DNA of 64,000 bases from Vogesella mureinivorans. Lineage in GTDB: Bacteria; Pseudomonadota; Gammaproteobacteria; Burkholderiales; Chromobacteriaceae. Location of the stretch: positions 1 through 64,000 of the forward strand of contig NZ_VMTV02000099.1 of assembly GCF_007644035.1 (NCBI RefSeq), written 5' to 3'. A program made the position numbers and the translations under genes. Every line of letters begins with the position of its first letter. Position 1 is the stretch's first letter. Below the pieces are notes generated by a model, which did no database searches, was not told where the DNA came from, and worked only from the letters and a program-made list of their open reading frames with translations. Below, piece by piece: positions 16,285 through 25,738 of the stretch.

Positions 16285-17618
16285 AAGCGGACATCCTGAT
16301 TCGCAACGCGCGGCTGGTAAACCGTGGCGACGTGGCCGAAGGCGACCTGCTGGTGTACGCAGGGCGTATCGAGCGCATTGCCCCCGCTATCGATGCCGAC
16401 GCCCGGCACACTATCGACGCAGCAGGCGGCTGGCTGCTGCCCGGCATGATCGACGACCAAGTGCATTTTCGCGAGCCGGGGCTTACGCATAAAGGCTGCA
16501 TCGCCACCGAGTCGCGCGCGGCGCTGGCCGGCGGCATTACCAGCTTTATGGACATGCCGAACACCACGCCCACCACCACCACGCTGGACGCGCTGGCGCA
16601 CAAGGAATGGTTGGCCGCACAGCACAGTGCGGCCAACTATGGCTTTCATTTTGGTGCCGCCAGCGACAACCTGGACCTGGTGGCCGCGCTGCCGCCTGGC
16701 CGCGTGGCGGGGGTGAAAGTGTTCATGGGCGCCAGCACCGGCAATATGCTGCTGGACGACCCAGCACTGCTGGAGCGCCTGTTTGCCAGCGTGCCCACCA
16801 TATTGCTGGCGCACTGCGAGCATACCCCCACGGTAGCGGCCGACACCGCGCGGCTGCAGGCACAATACGGCGACGAGGCAACGGCAGCGCTGCACCCGCA
16901 GGCACGCAGCGCCGAAGCCTGCTGGCAGAGCAGCAGCCTGGCGGTAAGCCTGGCGCGGCAGTTTGACACCCGCTTGCATGTGCTGCACCTCACCACCGCC
17001 CGCGAGCTGGGGCTGTTCGATGCCGGCCCGCTGGCGGGTAAGCGCATTACCGCCGAGGCCTGCGTGCACCACCTGCTGTTTGACGAGGCCGATTACGCCA
17101 TGCTGGGCAACCGCCTGAAGTGCAACCCCGCAGTGAAAACCGCCGCCGACCGCGCCGCCTTGCTGCAGGCCGTGGCCGATGGGCGTATCGATGTGATCGG
17201 TACCGACCACGCGCCGCATACCACCGAAGAAAAAGCCCGCCCGTACTGGCAGGCGCCCAGTGGCCTGCCGCTGGTGCAGCACGCGCTGCCGGCGCTGATG
17301 GGCCTGGTGGACAACGGCGTGCTGACGCTGCCGCAGCTGGTGCAGAAAACCAGCCATAACGTGGCCGAGCTGTTTGGTATACGCGATCGCGGCTATCTGG
17401 ATGAAGGCTGCTGGGCCGACCTGGCGCTTGTGGCGCCTGGCGCCGGCCCGGTGCTGCCGGTGATGTCGCGCTGTGGCTGGTCGCCGTTCGAGCACCACCC
17501 GCTACGCCACCACGTGCGCGCTACCGTGGTATCCGGCCAGCTGGGCTGGTATCAGGGCCGCTTGCAGCCTGGCGTGCAGGGGCGGGCGCTGCAGTTCGCC
17601 GGCAGGGTGGGGGGCTGA
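16281..17618 (+). CDS. Dihydroorotase paralogue of the low-zinc operon
   Basis: 445-aa amidohydrolase of the class I dihydroorotase/allantoinase type (N-carbamoyl-aspartate to dihydroorotate in pyrimidine synthesis). Seen are [20 protein letters not shown] (K146, candidate carboxylated lysine), LLAHCEHTP and [12 protein letters not shown]. The first histidine of the usual HxH metal pair is Gln (Q60-V-H62), as I recall for the [10 protein letters not shown] subfamily that includes Bacteroidetes PyrC. A low-zinc substitute for the normal enzyme is the likely role, given the Zur-like control. The start at 16281 overlaps the GTPase stop; a frame opening at 16242 is rejected. An intragenic inverted repeat lies at 16610-16637. 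Confidence 0.88.
   Translation: MKADILIRNARLVNRGDVAEGDLLVYAGRIERIAPAIDADARHTIDAAGGWLLPGMIDDQVHFREPGLTHKGCIATESRAALAGGITSFMDMPNTTPTTTTLDALAHKEWLAAQHSAANYGFHFGAASDNLDLVAALPPGRVAGVKVFMGASTGNMLLDDPALLERLFASVPTILLAHCEHTPTVAADTARLQAQYGDEATAALHPQARSAEACWQSSSLAVSLARQFDTRLHVLHLTTARELGLFDAGPLAGKRITAEACVHHLLFDEADYAMLGNRLKCNPAVKTAADRAALLQAVADGRIDVIGTDHAPHTTEEKARPYWQAPSGLPLVQHALPALMGLVDNGVLTLPQLVQKTSHNVAELFGIRDRGYLDEGCWADLALVAPGAGPVLPVMSRCGWSPFEHHPLRHHVRATVVSGQLGWYQGRLQPGVQGRALQFAGRVGG
16610..16637. repeat. Intragenic inverted pair of uptake-like repeats
   Basis: GTTGGCCGCAC (16610-16620), six-base spacer, and its exact reverse complement (16627-16637) lie inside the dihydroorotase gene, where they encode [10 protein letters not shown] paired copy in the middle of a coding region is unlike the terminator-type pairs elsewhere. 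Confidence 0.7.
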
Positions 17619-18241
17619 TGCGCGATATCGTTATCACACCGCATCTGGCGGATTGGCCGCAGATCTTTCAGCCCCAGGTGCAGCTGCTGTGCTGGCAGCG
17701 CCCCTTGCCCGCCGGGGTGGCCGGCTACCTGGACAGCCTGGCCGCCAGTGGCAGCTTGCGGCTGGGCTATCGCGGCGTGCTATCGGCTGGCGAAGCGCCC
17801 GTGCTGGCCGCCTGGCCGGCGGGCGCGGGGCGGCAGGCGCTGCAAGACGACATTGCCCTGCTGGCCGATATGTACGCCACCTTGCTGGGCTGTGCGCAGG
17901 TGGGCTGGCGGGTAGAGGTGCTGGATGGCAGCATGTGCCCGCGTTTTCATGTGGACCGCACCGGCATCCGCCTGGTGTGCACCTGGCGCGGGCCGGGTAC
18001 CGAATGGCTGGCCGCAGCAGCGGCCGACCGCCGCTTTCTGGGGCGTGGCAGTGGCGGCTTGCCCGACGAAACCTCCGGCCTGATGCGCACGGCAAAGGTT
18101 GGCCGTAGCGTGGCGGGCGACGTGGTGCTGCTGAAAGGTAGCCAGTGGCAGGGTAATGGCGATGGCGGTGCCATCCACCGTTCGCCCGCCGTGGGTGGCC
18201 AGCCGCCACGGGTAATGCTGGTGCTGGATGCCATGTATTGA
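17618..18241 (+). CDS. DUF1826 domain protein
   Basis: 207 aa covering the DUF1826 family. Recognisable blocks are ADMYATLLGCAQVGWRVEVL, CPRFHVDRTGIRLVCTWRG (a conserved C-x-x-F-H-x-D core that looks able to bind metal) and the end AIHRSP with PRVMLVLDA. Its ATG follows the dihydroorotase stop by one base overlap, as the third gene of the predicted zinc-starvation operon. DUF1826 genes are known to co-occur with COG0523 genes under Zur control, but no activity is established that I know of. No signal peptide or membrane segment. Confidence 0.88.
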   Translation: MRDIVITPHLADWPQIFQPQVQLLCWQRPLPAGVAGYLDSLAASGSLRLGYRGVLSAGEAPVLAAWPAGAGRQALQDDIALLADMYATLLGCAQVGWRVEVLDGSMCPRFHVDRTGIRLVCTWRGPGTEWLAAAAADRRFLGRGSGGLPDETSGLMRTAKVGRSVAGDVVLLKGSQWQGNGDGGAIHRSPAVGGQPPRVMLVLDAMY

Positions 18242-18308
18242 GGGGCAGGTCATCACGGGGGTGATTGCATTTGCCTATGGCATATCACTACAGATGGATA
18301 CGTTTTGC

Positions 18309-18361
18309 TTGATCTGTATCAGGTTTGGCGGGTGTACATAGGTGGCGCTTATTGCTACGAT
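18309..18361 (+). promoter_or_regulatory. FNR-like box and extended -10 promoter of feo operon
   Basis: TTGAT-CTGT-ATCAG at 18309-18322 matches the FNR/Anr consensus TTGATNNNNATCAA in nine of ten positions. TGCTACGAT at 18353-18361 is an extended -10. Start would be near 18368, placing the box about 52 bp upstream. It fits oxygen-controlled ferrous iron uptake. I see no convincing Fur box, but one could be missed by eye. Confidence 0.6.
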
Positions 18362-18416
18362 AAAAAGAATTAATCGCATTTGCTGATGCGGTTTTCTTAC
18401 CAGCAAGGAGCGCGCT

Positions 18417-18686
18417 TTGCCACATACTGCCACCCCGCTGCACCAGCTGCCCAAGGGCGCACGTGCCACCATTGTCGATATCGCCAGCCACAGCCATTTT
18501 GGCGAGCTGGACGCGCAAGTTACCCAGCGCCTGAAGGAGCTGGGCTTCTTGCCCGGTGCGGTGCTGCAGGTGATCGGTTTTGGCCTGTTTGGTGCCGACC
18601 CGGTAGCCGTGCGCATTAACGGCACCAAGTTTGGCCTGCGCCGCAGCGAAGCCGCCAAGATCCTGACCACTGTTCACCCCGCCTGA
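18417..18686 (+). CDS. feoA: FeoA ferrous iron transport protein
   Basis: 89-aa cytoplasmic SH3-like protein. Typical FeoA pattern: LPKGARATIVDI, then QRLKELGFLPGAVLQVI, DPVAVRINGTKFGLRRSEA. It starts with TTG at 18417, six bases after a strong AAGGAG. First gene of feoA-feoB-small Cys protein; the FeoB start follows seven bases after the FeoA stop. FeoA binds or modulates FeoB and is needed for Fe(II) uptake. Confidence 0.95.
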   Translation: MPHTATPLHQLPKGARATIVDIASHSHFGELDAQVTQRLKELGFLPGAVLQVIGFGLFGADPVAVRINGTKFGLRRSEAAKILTTVHPA

Positions 18687-18693
18687 TTCCGCC

Positions 18694-20538
<1,845 letters not shown>

Positions 20539-20548
20539 GGAGCACACC

Positions 20549-20716
20549 ATGAGTGAAAGCATGCAGGGGGCCGTGGTTGGCCTGATCGTCGCCGCAGCCG
20601 TGCTGTACCTGCTGCGCCAGTATCTGCCGCGCCGCCGCAAGCCGCTGCCGGGTGTTGCGCCCAAGCAGGATGGCTGCGGGCGCTGCGGCAGCTGCAAGGG
20701 CGGTGGCTGCCACTAA
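20549..20716 (+). CDS. FeoB-associated Cys-rich small membrane protein
   Basis: 55 aa: one N-terminal membrane helix (GAVVGLIVAAAVLYLL), a basic stretch, then a C-terminal cysteine cluster CGRCGSCKGGGCH. This is the form of the FeoB-associated Cys-rich family, found in place of FeoC in many bacteria. AAGGAG eight bases before the ATG and an 11-bp gap to feoB place it in the operon. It may deliver or sense iron at FeoB; its exact role is not settled. A terminator follows. Confidence 0.85.
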   Translation: MSESMQGAVVGLIVAAAVLYLLRQYLPRRRKPLPGVAPKQDGCGRCGSCKGGGCH

Positions 20717-20736
20717 GCTGGCTGGCTACGGCCAAT

Positions 20737-20774
20737 ACCCCCTGTTTGCCACGGCAAGCCGGGGGTGTTTTTTT
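20737..20774 (+). terminator. Terminator of the feo operon
   Basis: ACCCCC (20737-20742) pairs with GGGGGT (20761-20766), with an inner TTGCC/GGCAA stem, followed by a run of T to 20774. Confidence 0.8.
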
Positions 20775-20866
20775 GCCAGGCCTGCTAGCCGGCATGCCTG
20801 TCTGGGCCTTGTGCAGGGCGCGGCCCTGTCCTAGGCTCAGGATGATAGAAATTTTGGCCCGGAATA

Positions 20867-21604
20867 ATGAAAAAAGCCTTGTTGGCCGCTGCACTGGCGG
20901 CGCTGTTGTTTCCTGCTGTTACCGTGGCGGCCACCTTCAAGGCGTATGCCGAGGTATTGCCCCCGCTTAACTTTGACGAAAACGGCCGCGTCGGCGGCTT
21001 TGCCAGCGAGCTGTTGCGGATGATGGCGGCAGACGCAGGCCACACGGTACAGCTGGAGCTAATGCCGTGGGTGCGCGCCTACCGTACGGTCAAGCAGCAG
21101 CCAGGCAGCGCGCTGTACAGCATTGTGCGCAACCCCGAGCGCGAGCAGCTGTTCCGCTGGGTAGGCCCCATCGCCCCGCGCCGTATCATGGTGTACACCT
21201 TGGCCACGCGTCCGGAGGTGGTGGTACGCAAACCCGCCGACCTGCTGCGTTACCGCCATGGCGTGTTGGCCGCATCCAGTGCTGCCAGCAGCTTGCAGCA
21301 GCTGGGTGTGCCTGCGGCGCAGCTGGAATATGGCCAAAGTGACGAGGTGAACCTGAAAAAGCTGTTGCTGGGGCGCGCTGATACGGTAGTGATGCTGGAC
21401 TGGGCCATGCAGTGGCAACGCCAGCAACAGCAGCTAGACCCGGCGCGCATCCGCCCGCTGTGGACGCTGGATCAGCGCTACCAGTACTGGTTTGCCTTCA
21501 ATAAAAATACCGATCCCGCTGTGCTGCGTAGCCTGCAGCAGGCGCTGGACCGTATCAAGGCCGACGGCCGCCTGGCGGCACTGCAGCGCCGTTACGGCGG
21601 CTAA
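20867..21604 (+). CDS. Periplasmic solute-binding protein, family 3 type
   Basis: 245 aa with a signal peptide cleaved near TVAA|TFKAY (about residue 21). The mature part has the SBP_bac_3 plan: LPPLNFDENGRVGGFASELL, then DTVVMLDWAMQW and a C-terminal QALDRIKADGRLAALQRRYG, the usual end of amino-acid-binding proteins. No transporter genes next to it; stand-alone members in this clade often act in sensing or are paired with distant permeases. Ligand unknown. Its stop overlaps the stop of the convergent LysR gene by 4 bp. Confidence 0.85.
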   Translation: MKKALLAAALAALLFPAVTVAATFKAYAEVLPPLNFDENGRVGGFASELLRMMAADAGHTVQLELMPWVRAYRTVKQQPGSALYSIVRNPEREQLFRWVGPIAPRRIMVYTLATRPEVVVRKPADLLRYRHGVLAASSAASSLQQLGVPAAQLEYGQSDEVNLKKLLLGRADTVVMLDWAMQWQRQQQQLDPARIRPLWTLDQRYQYWFAFNKNTDPAVLRSLQQALDRIKADGRLAALQRRYGG

Positions 21605-22494
21605 TCCCACGGTGCGCCGGCAAAGCGCGCCAGCAGAAAATCCAGCAGCGCCCGTACCGCCGGCGACAGGTGGCGGCGCGACGCGTACAGCGCGTAGATG
21701 GTCATCTGCGGTACGTCCCAGCCTGGCAATAACTGCTGTAGTTGGCCGCTGGCCAATAGCGGCGCCGCCAGATAGGTGGGCTGCAGCGCGATGCCGCCGC
21801 CGGCCAGTGCCGCGTGCAGCAGCACGGTGGCTTCATTAGCGGTAAAGCGCGTCGGTACGCTTACGGTTTGCCATTCGCCATCCCGGCCAAAGCGCCAGGT
21901 GCTGCGGCCAAAATTGGCGTAGCCCAGGCAGCGGTGCTGCGCCAGCTCGGCGGGGCTTTGCGGCCAACCCTCTGCTGCCAGGTAGGCCGGGCTGGCCACC
22001 AGCAGCGACTGGCAGCTGGCCAGCGGGCGGGCGATCAGCGCCGGGTCCGGCTCGCTGCTGATGCGGATGGCCAGGTCGATGCGTGCTTCTACCAGGTTCA
22101 GCGCCGCGTCGCCTACGTTCAGGTCTATCTTCAGCTGCGGGTGCAGCGCCAGAAAGTCGCTGATGGCGGCAGCCAGGTGGGCGTGGCCAAACGACATGCT
22201 GCTGGTCAGCCGTAGTTGGCCGCGCAGCGTGCCGTCCGGCGGGGCCACCTCGTCTGCCGTTTCTTCGGCCAGTGCTAGCATTTGCAGGCAGCGGCGCAGC
22301 GCCTGCTCGCCCGCATCGGTCAGCGTCACGCTGCGGGTGGTGCGTTGTAATAGGCGGGCGCCCAGCCATTGCTCCATTTCGGCCACATAGCGCGTGACCA
22401 TGGCGCGCGACATGCCCAGCCGCTCGGCACTGGTGGTAAAGCTGCCGCTGGCGGCTACGTCGGCAAACACCTGCATGGCGGTGAGTCTGTCCAT
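21601..22494 (-). CDS. LysR-family regulator (divergent from MBL/DsbA-like pair)
   Basis: 297 aa. N-terminal HTH MQVFADVAASGSFTTSAERLGMSRAMVTRYVAEMEQWLGARL, then the LysR effector domain (LRLTSSMSFGHAHLAAAISDFLALHP). It belongs to the CrgA-like branch by look. 130 bp of AT-rich intergenic DNA separates it from the divergent MBL-fold gene, its probable target. Effector unknown. Confidence 0.9.
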   Translation of the reverse strand: MDRLTAMQVFADVAASGSFTTSAERLGMSRAMVTRYVAEMEQWLGARLLQRTTRSVTLTDAGEQALRRCLQMLALAEETADEVAPPDGTLRGQLRLTSSMSFGHAHLAAAISDFLALHPQLKIDLNVGDAALNLVEARIDLAIRISSEPDPALIARPLASCQSLLVASPAYLAAEGWPQSPAELAQHRCLGYANFGRSTWRFGRDGEWQTVSVPTRFTANEATVLLHAALAGGGIALQPTYLAAPLLASGQLQQLLPGWDVPQMTIYALYASRRHLSPAVRALLDFLLARFAGAPWD

Positions 22495-22624
22495 GATTTG
22501 CTCGATTAGTGCAACAAATATGCGCAGTTTATCGCGTTTATCTGCGCGGATTTAGAAATTATAGTGACGTCCATACCCGATGCACACCGCGGCAGTGTTT
22601 GCCGCCTCATTGAAAGGACTGACC

Positions 22625-23488
22625 ATGATTCGCCAAACCCTGCTTGCTGCCTCTTTTGCCCTGGCCTTCGGCGCCGCCCACGCTGCCGAGCCGCTGAACC
22701 TGAAGGTGTACAACGCCGACGGCAACAGCTTCCACGCCAACGCCGTGGTAGTCAGCGGCAAGAGCGAGGCGGTGGTCATCGACACCGGCTTTACCCGCGC
22801 CGACGCCTACCGCATTGCGGCCAACGTGCTGGACAGCGGCAAAACCCTGAAAACCATCTTCATCAGCAACGCCGACCCCGACTACTACTTTGGCGCCGAA
22901 GTGCTGAAGCAGATCTTCCCGCAGGCCGAAGTGGTAACCACCGCCGCCGTGCGCGAGAAAATCAGCGCCAAGCTGGCGGGCAAGGTAGCGTTCTGGGGCC
23001 CGAAAATGGGTGCCAACGCCCCGGTAAAACCGGTACTGCCTACCGCACTGGCGGCTGACAAGCTGACCGTAGACGGCGAAGAAATTGCCATCCGTGGCAC
23101 CCATGGCGTGCTGGCGCACCGCCCTTATGTGTGGATTCCGTCCATCCGCGCCATCGCCGGTAACGTGGCCGTGTTCGGCAAGCTGCACGTGTGGACTGCC
23201 GACACCCAACAGCCGGCCGAGCGCCAGGCCTGGGTTGCCCAGCTGGACGAAATGAAAGCCCTGAAACCGGCCGTAGTGGTACCTGGCCACATGCAGCCGG
23301 GCACCGCGCTGGATACCAGCGCCATCGACTACACCCGCCAGTACCTGCTGCGCTTTGACAGCGAAGCGGCCAAGGCCAAAACCGGTGCCGAGCTGATCGA
23401 CGCCATGAAACGTGCCTACCCCGAAGCCGGCCTAGGCATTGCGCTGGATATCGGCGCCAAAGTGAACAAAGGCGAAATGAAATGGTAA
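22625..23488 (+). CDS. Secreted MBL-fold protein with degenerate metal motif
   Basis: 287 aa, signal peptide cleaved after GAAHA near residue 20. The MBL fold is visible: AVVIDTGFTRADAYRIAANVL, then IFISNADPDYYFGAEVLKQ where active enzymes have HxHxDH, and VVPGHMQPG near the C-terminus. In this protein the histidines of the main motif are replaced (N-A-D-P-D-Y), so a dinuclear zinc site is unlikely; one Asp and the later His remain. Start at 22625 with AGGACTGACC upstream; an earlier ATG at 22580 has no signal-peptide logic. Its end overlaps the DsbA-like gene by 7 bp. Substrate unknown; likely regulated by the divergent LysR. Confidence 0.8.
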   Translation: MIRQTLLAASFALAFGAAHAAEPLNLKVYNADGNSFHANAVVVSGKSEAVVIDTGFTRADAYRIAANVLDSGKTLKTIFISNADPDYYFGAEVLKQIFPQAEVVTTAAVREKISAKLAGKVAFWGPKMGANAPVKPVLPTALAADKLTVDGEEIAIRGTHGVLAHRPYVWIPSIRAIAGNVAVFGKLHVWTADTQQPAERQAWVAQLDEMKALKPAVVVPGHMQPGTALDTSAIDYTRQYLLRFDSEAAKAKTGAELIDAMKRAYPEAGLGIALDIGAKVNKGEMKW

Positions 23489-24177
23489 GCGCCACCCTGC
23501 ATTACTACTACGACCCGCTGTGCGGCTGGTGCTACGGCGCCGCGCCGCTCACCGCCGCCGCGGCCGCCATCCCCGGCCTGCGTGTGGTGCTGCATGCAGG
23601 TGGCATGATGAGCGGTGCCAATCGCCAGCCGGTGTCGCCCCAGCTGCGCAACTATGTCATGCCGCACGACCAGCGCATCCACGCGCTGACCGGCCAGCCG
23701 TTTGGCGATGCTTACTTTAACGGCCTGCTGCTGGATGGCAGCGCGGTGTTCGACAGCACGCCGCCCACGCTGGCGATTCTGGCGGCCGAGGCACTGGCTG
23801 GCCAGGGCCTGGCCATGCTGCACCGCATCCAGCAGGCGCATTACGCCGAAGGCCGCCGCATTGCCGATGCCGCCGTGCTGCAGGCACTGGCTGCAGAGCT
23901 GGAGCTGGACGACGCGGCCTTTGCCGCCGAATACCAGCGCCAAGCGGGCGAGTTTGATGCCCACGTTGGCCGCAGCCACCGTGATATGGCCGCCAACGGC
24001 TTGCGTGGTTTCCCCTCGCTACTGCTGGAGGTCAACGGCCAGCTGCAGCGGCTGGACATCTCGCCGTGGCTGGGCAAGCCCAGCGCGTTTGCCGGCCACT
24101 TGCAAACGCTGCTGGGCGGTGCCACCGCAGAGCAGGCCGCCGATGGCGCGTTCTGCACGCCGGAAGGCTGCCACTAA
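23482..24177 (+). CDS. DsbA-family (FrnE-like) thioredoxin-fold protein
   Basis: 231 aa without a signal peptide. YYYDPLCGWCYGA at residues 8-20 holds the CxxC (C14, C17) in the position of DsbA/FrnE proteins, and GLRGFPSLLLEVNG supplies the cis-Pro loop near residue 175. A C-terminal CTPEGCH adds two further cysteines. Cytoplasmic DsbA-like proteins act as disulfide isomerases or glutathione-linked isomerases. Translationally coupled to the MBL-fold gene by overlap, though that partner is exported, so a joint pathway is uncertain. Confidence 0.85.
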   Translation: MVSATLHYYYDPLCGWCYGAAPLTAAAAAIPGLRVVLHAGGMMSGANRQPVSPQLRNYVMPHDQRIHALTGQPFGDAYFNGLLLDGSAVFDSTPPTLAILAAEALAGQGLAMLHRIQQAHYAEGRRIADAAVLQALAAELELDDAAFAAEYQRQAGEFDAHVGRSHRDMAANGLRGFPSLLLEVNGQLQRLDISPWLGKPSAFAGHLQTLLGGATAEQAADGAFCTPEGCH

Positions 24178-24204
24178 GCCTGCGGCCAACTAGTACAACA
24201 CCCC

Positions 24205-24227
24205 GTCAGCCTGGCTGGCATTTTTTT
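24205..24227 (+). terminator. Terminator of the MBL/DsbA-like pair
   Basis: GTCAGC (24205-24210), loop CTG, GCTGGC (24214-24219), then A and seven T. One G-T pair. Confidence 0.65.
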
Positions 24228-24277
24228 GGTTAGGGGTTTGTTTCGTTGACCAGTGCTAGTGTGTCCGCTATGCGGAC

Positions 24278-24338
24278 GATGCTTAAATGCCGGTTCCGCC
24301 CGGCAAACGGGAAAGGGGGCGGGTTGCCGCCCCCTTTT
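24278..24338 (+). ncRNA. Candidate small RNA ending in strong terminator
   Basis: A promoter-like TTGACC (24246-24251) and TATGCG 17 bp downstream would start a transcript near 24280. It would fold into TGCCGG/CCGGCA and then GGGGGCGG/CCGCCCCC with a GTTG loop and TTTT (24312-24338). The terminator is clear; the promoter and the transcript are inference. Confidence 0.35.
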
Positions 24339-24374
24339 CATTCCCCCGCAACCCGGGGCTGCTCGAAACCCCGT

Positions 24375-24473
24375 GCAAAATGGCACACCCCAGGCGCCGC
24401 CGAACTCGCCCCTCGCTAACGGCTCGGGGCTCAAACAAATCGGCGTCTTAAAACCTGGGGCGCACCATTTTGA
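24375..24473. repeat. Large imperfect inverted repeat
   Basis: 20-base arms at 24375-24394 and 24454-24473 pair in about 16 positions; the interior also contains GCCCC/GGGGC pairings around 24408-24430. It would make a stem-loop of about 100 nt. I do not recognise it as a known RNA family. Confidence 0.45.
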
Positions 24474-24597
24474 CCGGCTCGCGCCAACGGGATGGGGTGC
24501 TTCATTCACGTGCTTTCACCTGATAGCGAAGCATACTCACCTAACTGGCTGGCATTGGGCTGGCGGGGTGTTTTTTTATGGGGTATGCCCAGCACTC

Positions 24598-25626
24598 TTA
24601 CTGGCCGCTAAAACCGGCCAGCACATTTACGGTATTGCTACCGATGGCATCCACCATATAGCCGCCTTCCATCACAAACAGCGTCGGCAGGCCCAGTGCG
24701 CCCAGCATGGCGCCGATGCGGCTGTAGTGCTCGCTATCCAGCAGGAAATGGCTGATCGGGTCGTCCTTGAAGGTATCCACCCCCAGCGACACCACCAGCA
24801 CGTCCGGGCGATAGGCTTGCAAGCGCTGGCAGGCGTGCGCTAGCGCCACCTGGTAGCCATCCCACGCCGTGCCGTGTGCTAGCGGCAGGTTCAGGTTGTA
24901 GCCCGCGCCATCGCCGCTGCCGGTTTCGTCTGCGTGGCCGCTGAAGTAGGGGTAGCTCACCAGCGGGTCGCCGTGCAGCGAGATGAACTGCACATCGCTG
25001 CGCTGGTAAAAGATGCTCTGCGTGCCGTTGCCGTGGTGGAAGTCGATATCCAGCACCGCCACCCGCGCCGCGCCGTGGTCGCGTGCGTACTGCGCGGCGA
25101 TGGCGGCATTGTTCAGGTAGCAATAGCCGCCCATGTATTCGGCCGCCGCGTGGTGGCCAGGCGGGCGGCACAGCGCAAACGCCGCCTGCTCGCCGCCCAG
25201 CACGGCCTGCATGCCGCTCAGTGCCAGGTTGGCGCTGGCGCTGACCGCCGCCCAGGTACCGGGGGTAATGGCCACGCCGGCATCCATGGCATAAAAGCCC
25301 AGCTTGCCATCGATATGCTGCGGCTCGATATCGTGGCGCAGGTCGCGTACCGGCCACACCAGCGGCAGGGCGTGGTGCTGGTGGCCCAGTGCTTGCCACT
25401 CGTCCCAGGCTTGCTGCAAAAAGCGTACATAGCGCGCGCTGTGTACGCGGGCGTAGCAGCTGGCATCAAACGCCTGGCCGGGCAGCACGGTGCCCAGCTG
25501 GCTTTGCAATACGCGCTGCAAGATGGTGTCGGCGCGGCCTGGCTCCTCGAAACAGGGCATCAGGTGGCCGTCTTTCAGCTCGCTGCCGTGGTGCAGGCGG
25601 TGGGTGTCACTGTAAAAGGTCAGCAT
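24598..25626 (-). CDS. Acetylpolyamine amidohydrolase (class II histone deacetylase family)
   Basis: 342 aa from the ATG at 25626, which matches the family start (MLTxYSDxHRLHH) seen in Pseudomonas AphA. Zinc and catalytic blocks: CRPPGHHAAAEYMGGYCYLNNAAI, LDIDFHHGNGTQ and SLGVDTFKDDPISHF, then MEGGYMVDAIG. It removes acetyl groups from acetylputrescine and related polyamines. A longer frame to 25860 extends over the promoter and is rejected. Divergent from an AsnC/Lrp regulator that likely controls it. A second family member lies at 45748 in the polyamine operon. Confidence 0.9.
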   Translation of the reverse strand: MLTFYSDTHRLHHGSELKDGHLMPCFEEPGRADTILQRVLQSQLGTVLPGQAFDASCYARVHSARYVRFLQQAWDEWQALGHQHHALPLVWPVRDLRHDIEPQHIDGKLGFYAMDAGVAITPGTWAAVSASANLALSGMQAVLGGEQAAFALCRPPGHHAAAEYMGGYCYLNNAAIAAQYARDHGAARVAVLDIDFHHGNGTQSIFYQRSDVQFISLHGDPLVSYPYFSGHADETGSGDGAGYNLNLPLAHGTAWDGYQVALAHACQRLQAYRPDVLVVSLGVDTFKDDPISHFLLDSEHYSRIGAMLGALGLPTLFVMEGGYMVDAIGSNTVNVLAGFSGQ

Positions 25627-25738
25627 GGCGGGCTCCGCAGGGCAAAAGCCCAGTATCCGGCGCGGTGGCTGAAAATGCTTTGCTATCTGCCTGCGCCGTT
25701 TTGCATAATGGGCAAACTCTTTTCTATCTGGCGTGCAT

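Larger units (their letters stand above)
24178..24597. other. Structured 420-bp intergenic region
   Basis: No credible gene. In order: an uptake-like half-copy (24182-24190), a terminator (24205-24227), a promoter-like TTGACC at 24246 with TATGCG 17 bp later, two hairpins ending in a very strong terminator (24312-24338), a ~100-nt imperfect inverted repeat (24375-24473), and near the end GGCTGGCGGGGTGTT, nearly the inverse of the sequence at 24196-24210. The two ends thus form near-perfect 15-bp inverted repeats about 375 bp apart. Confidence 0.5.

Noticed and set aside
15927-17498. 523-codon minus-strand frame across COG0523 and DHOase genes
   Set aside because: Long only because of GC-rich codon use opposite two solid genes; no family pattern.
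24174-24509. 111-codon minus-strand frame in the structured gap
   Set aside because: Runs through hairpins and terminators, has no family pattern; treated as non-coding.
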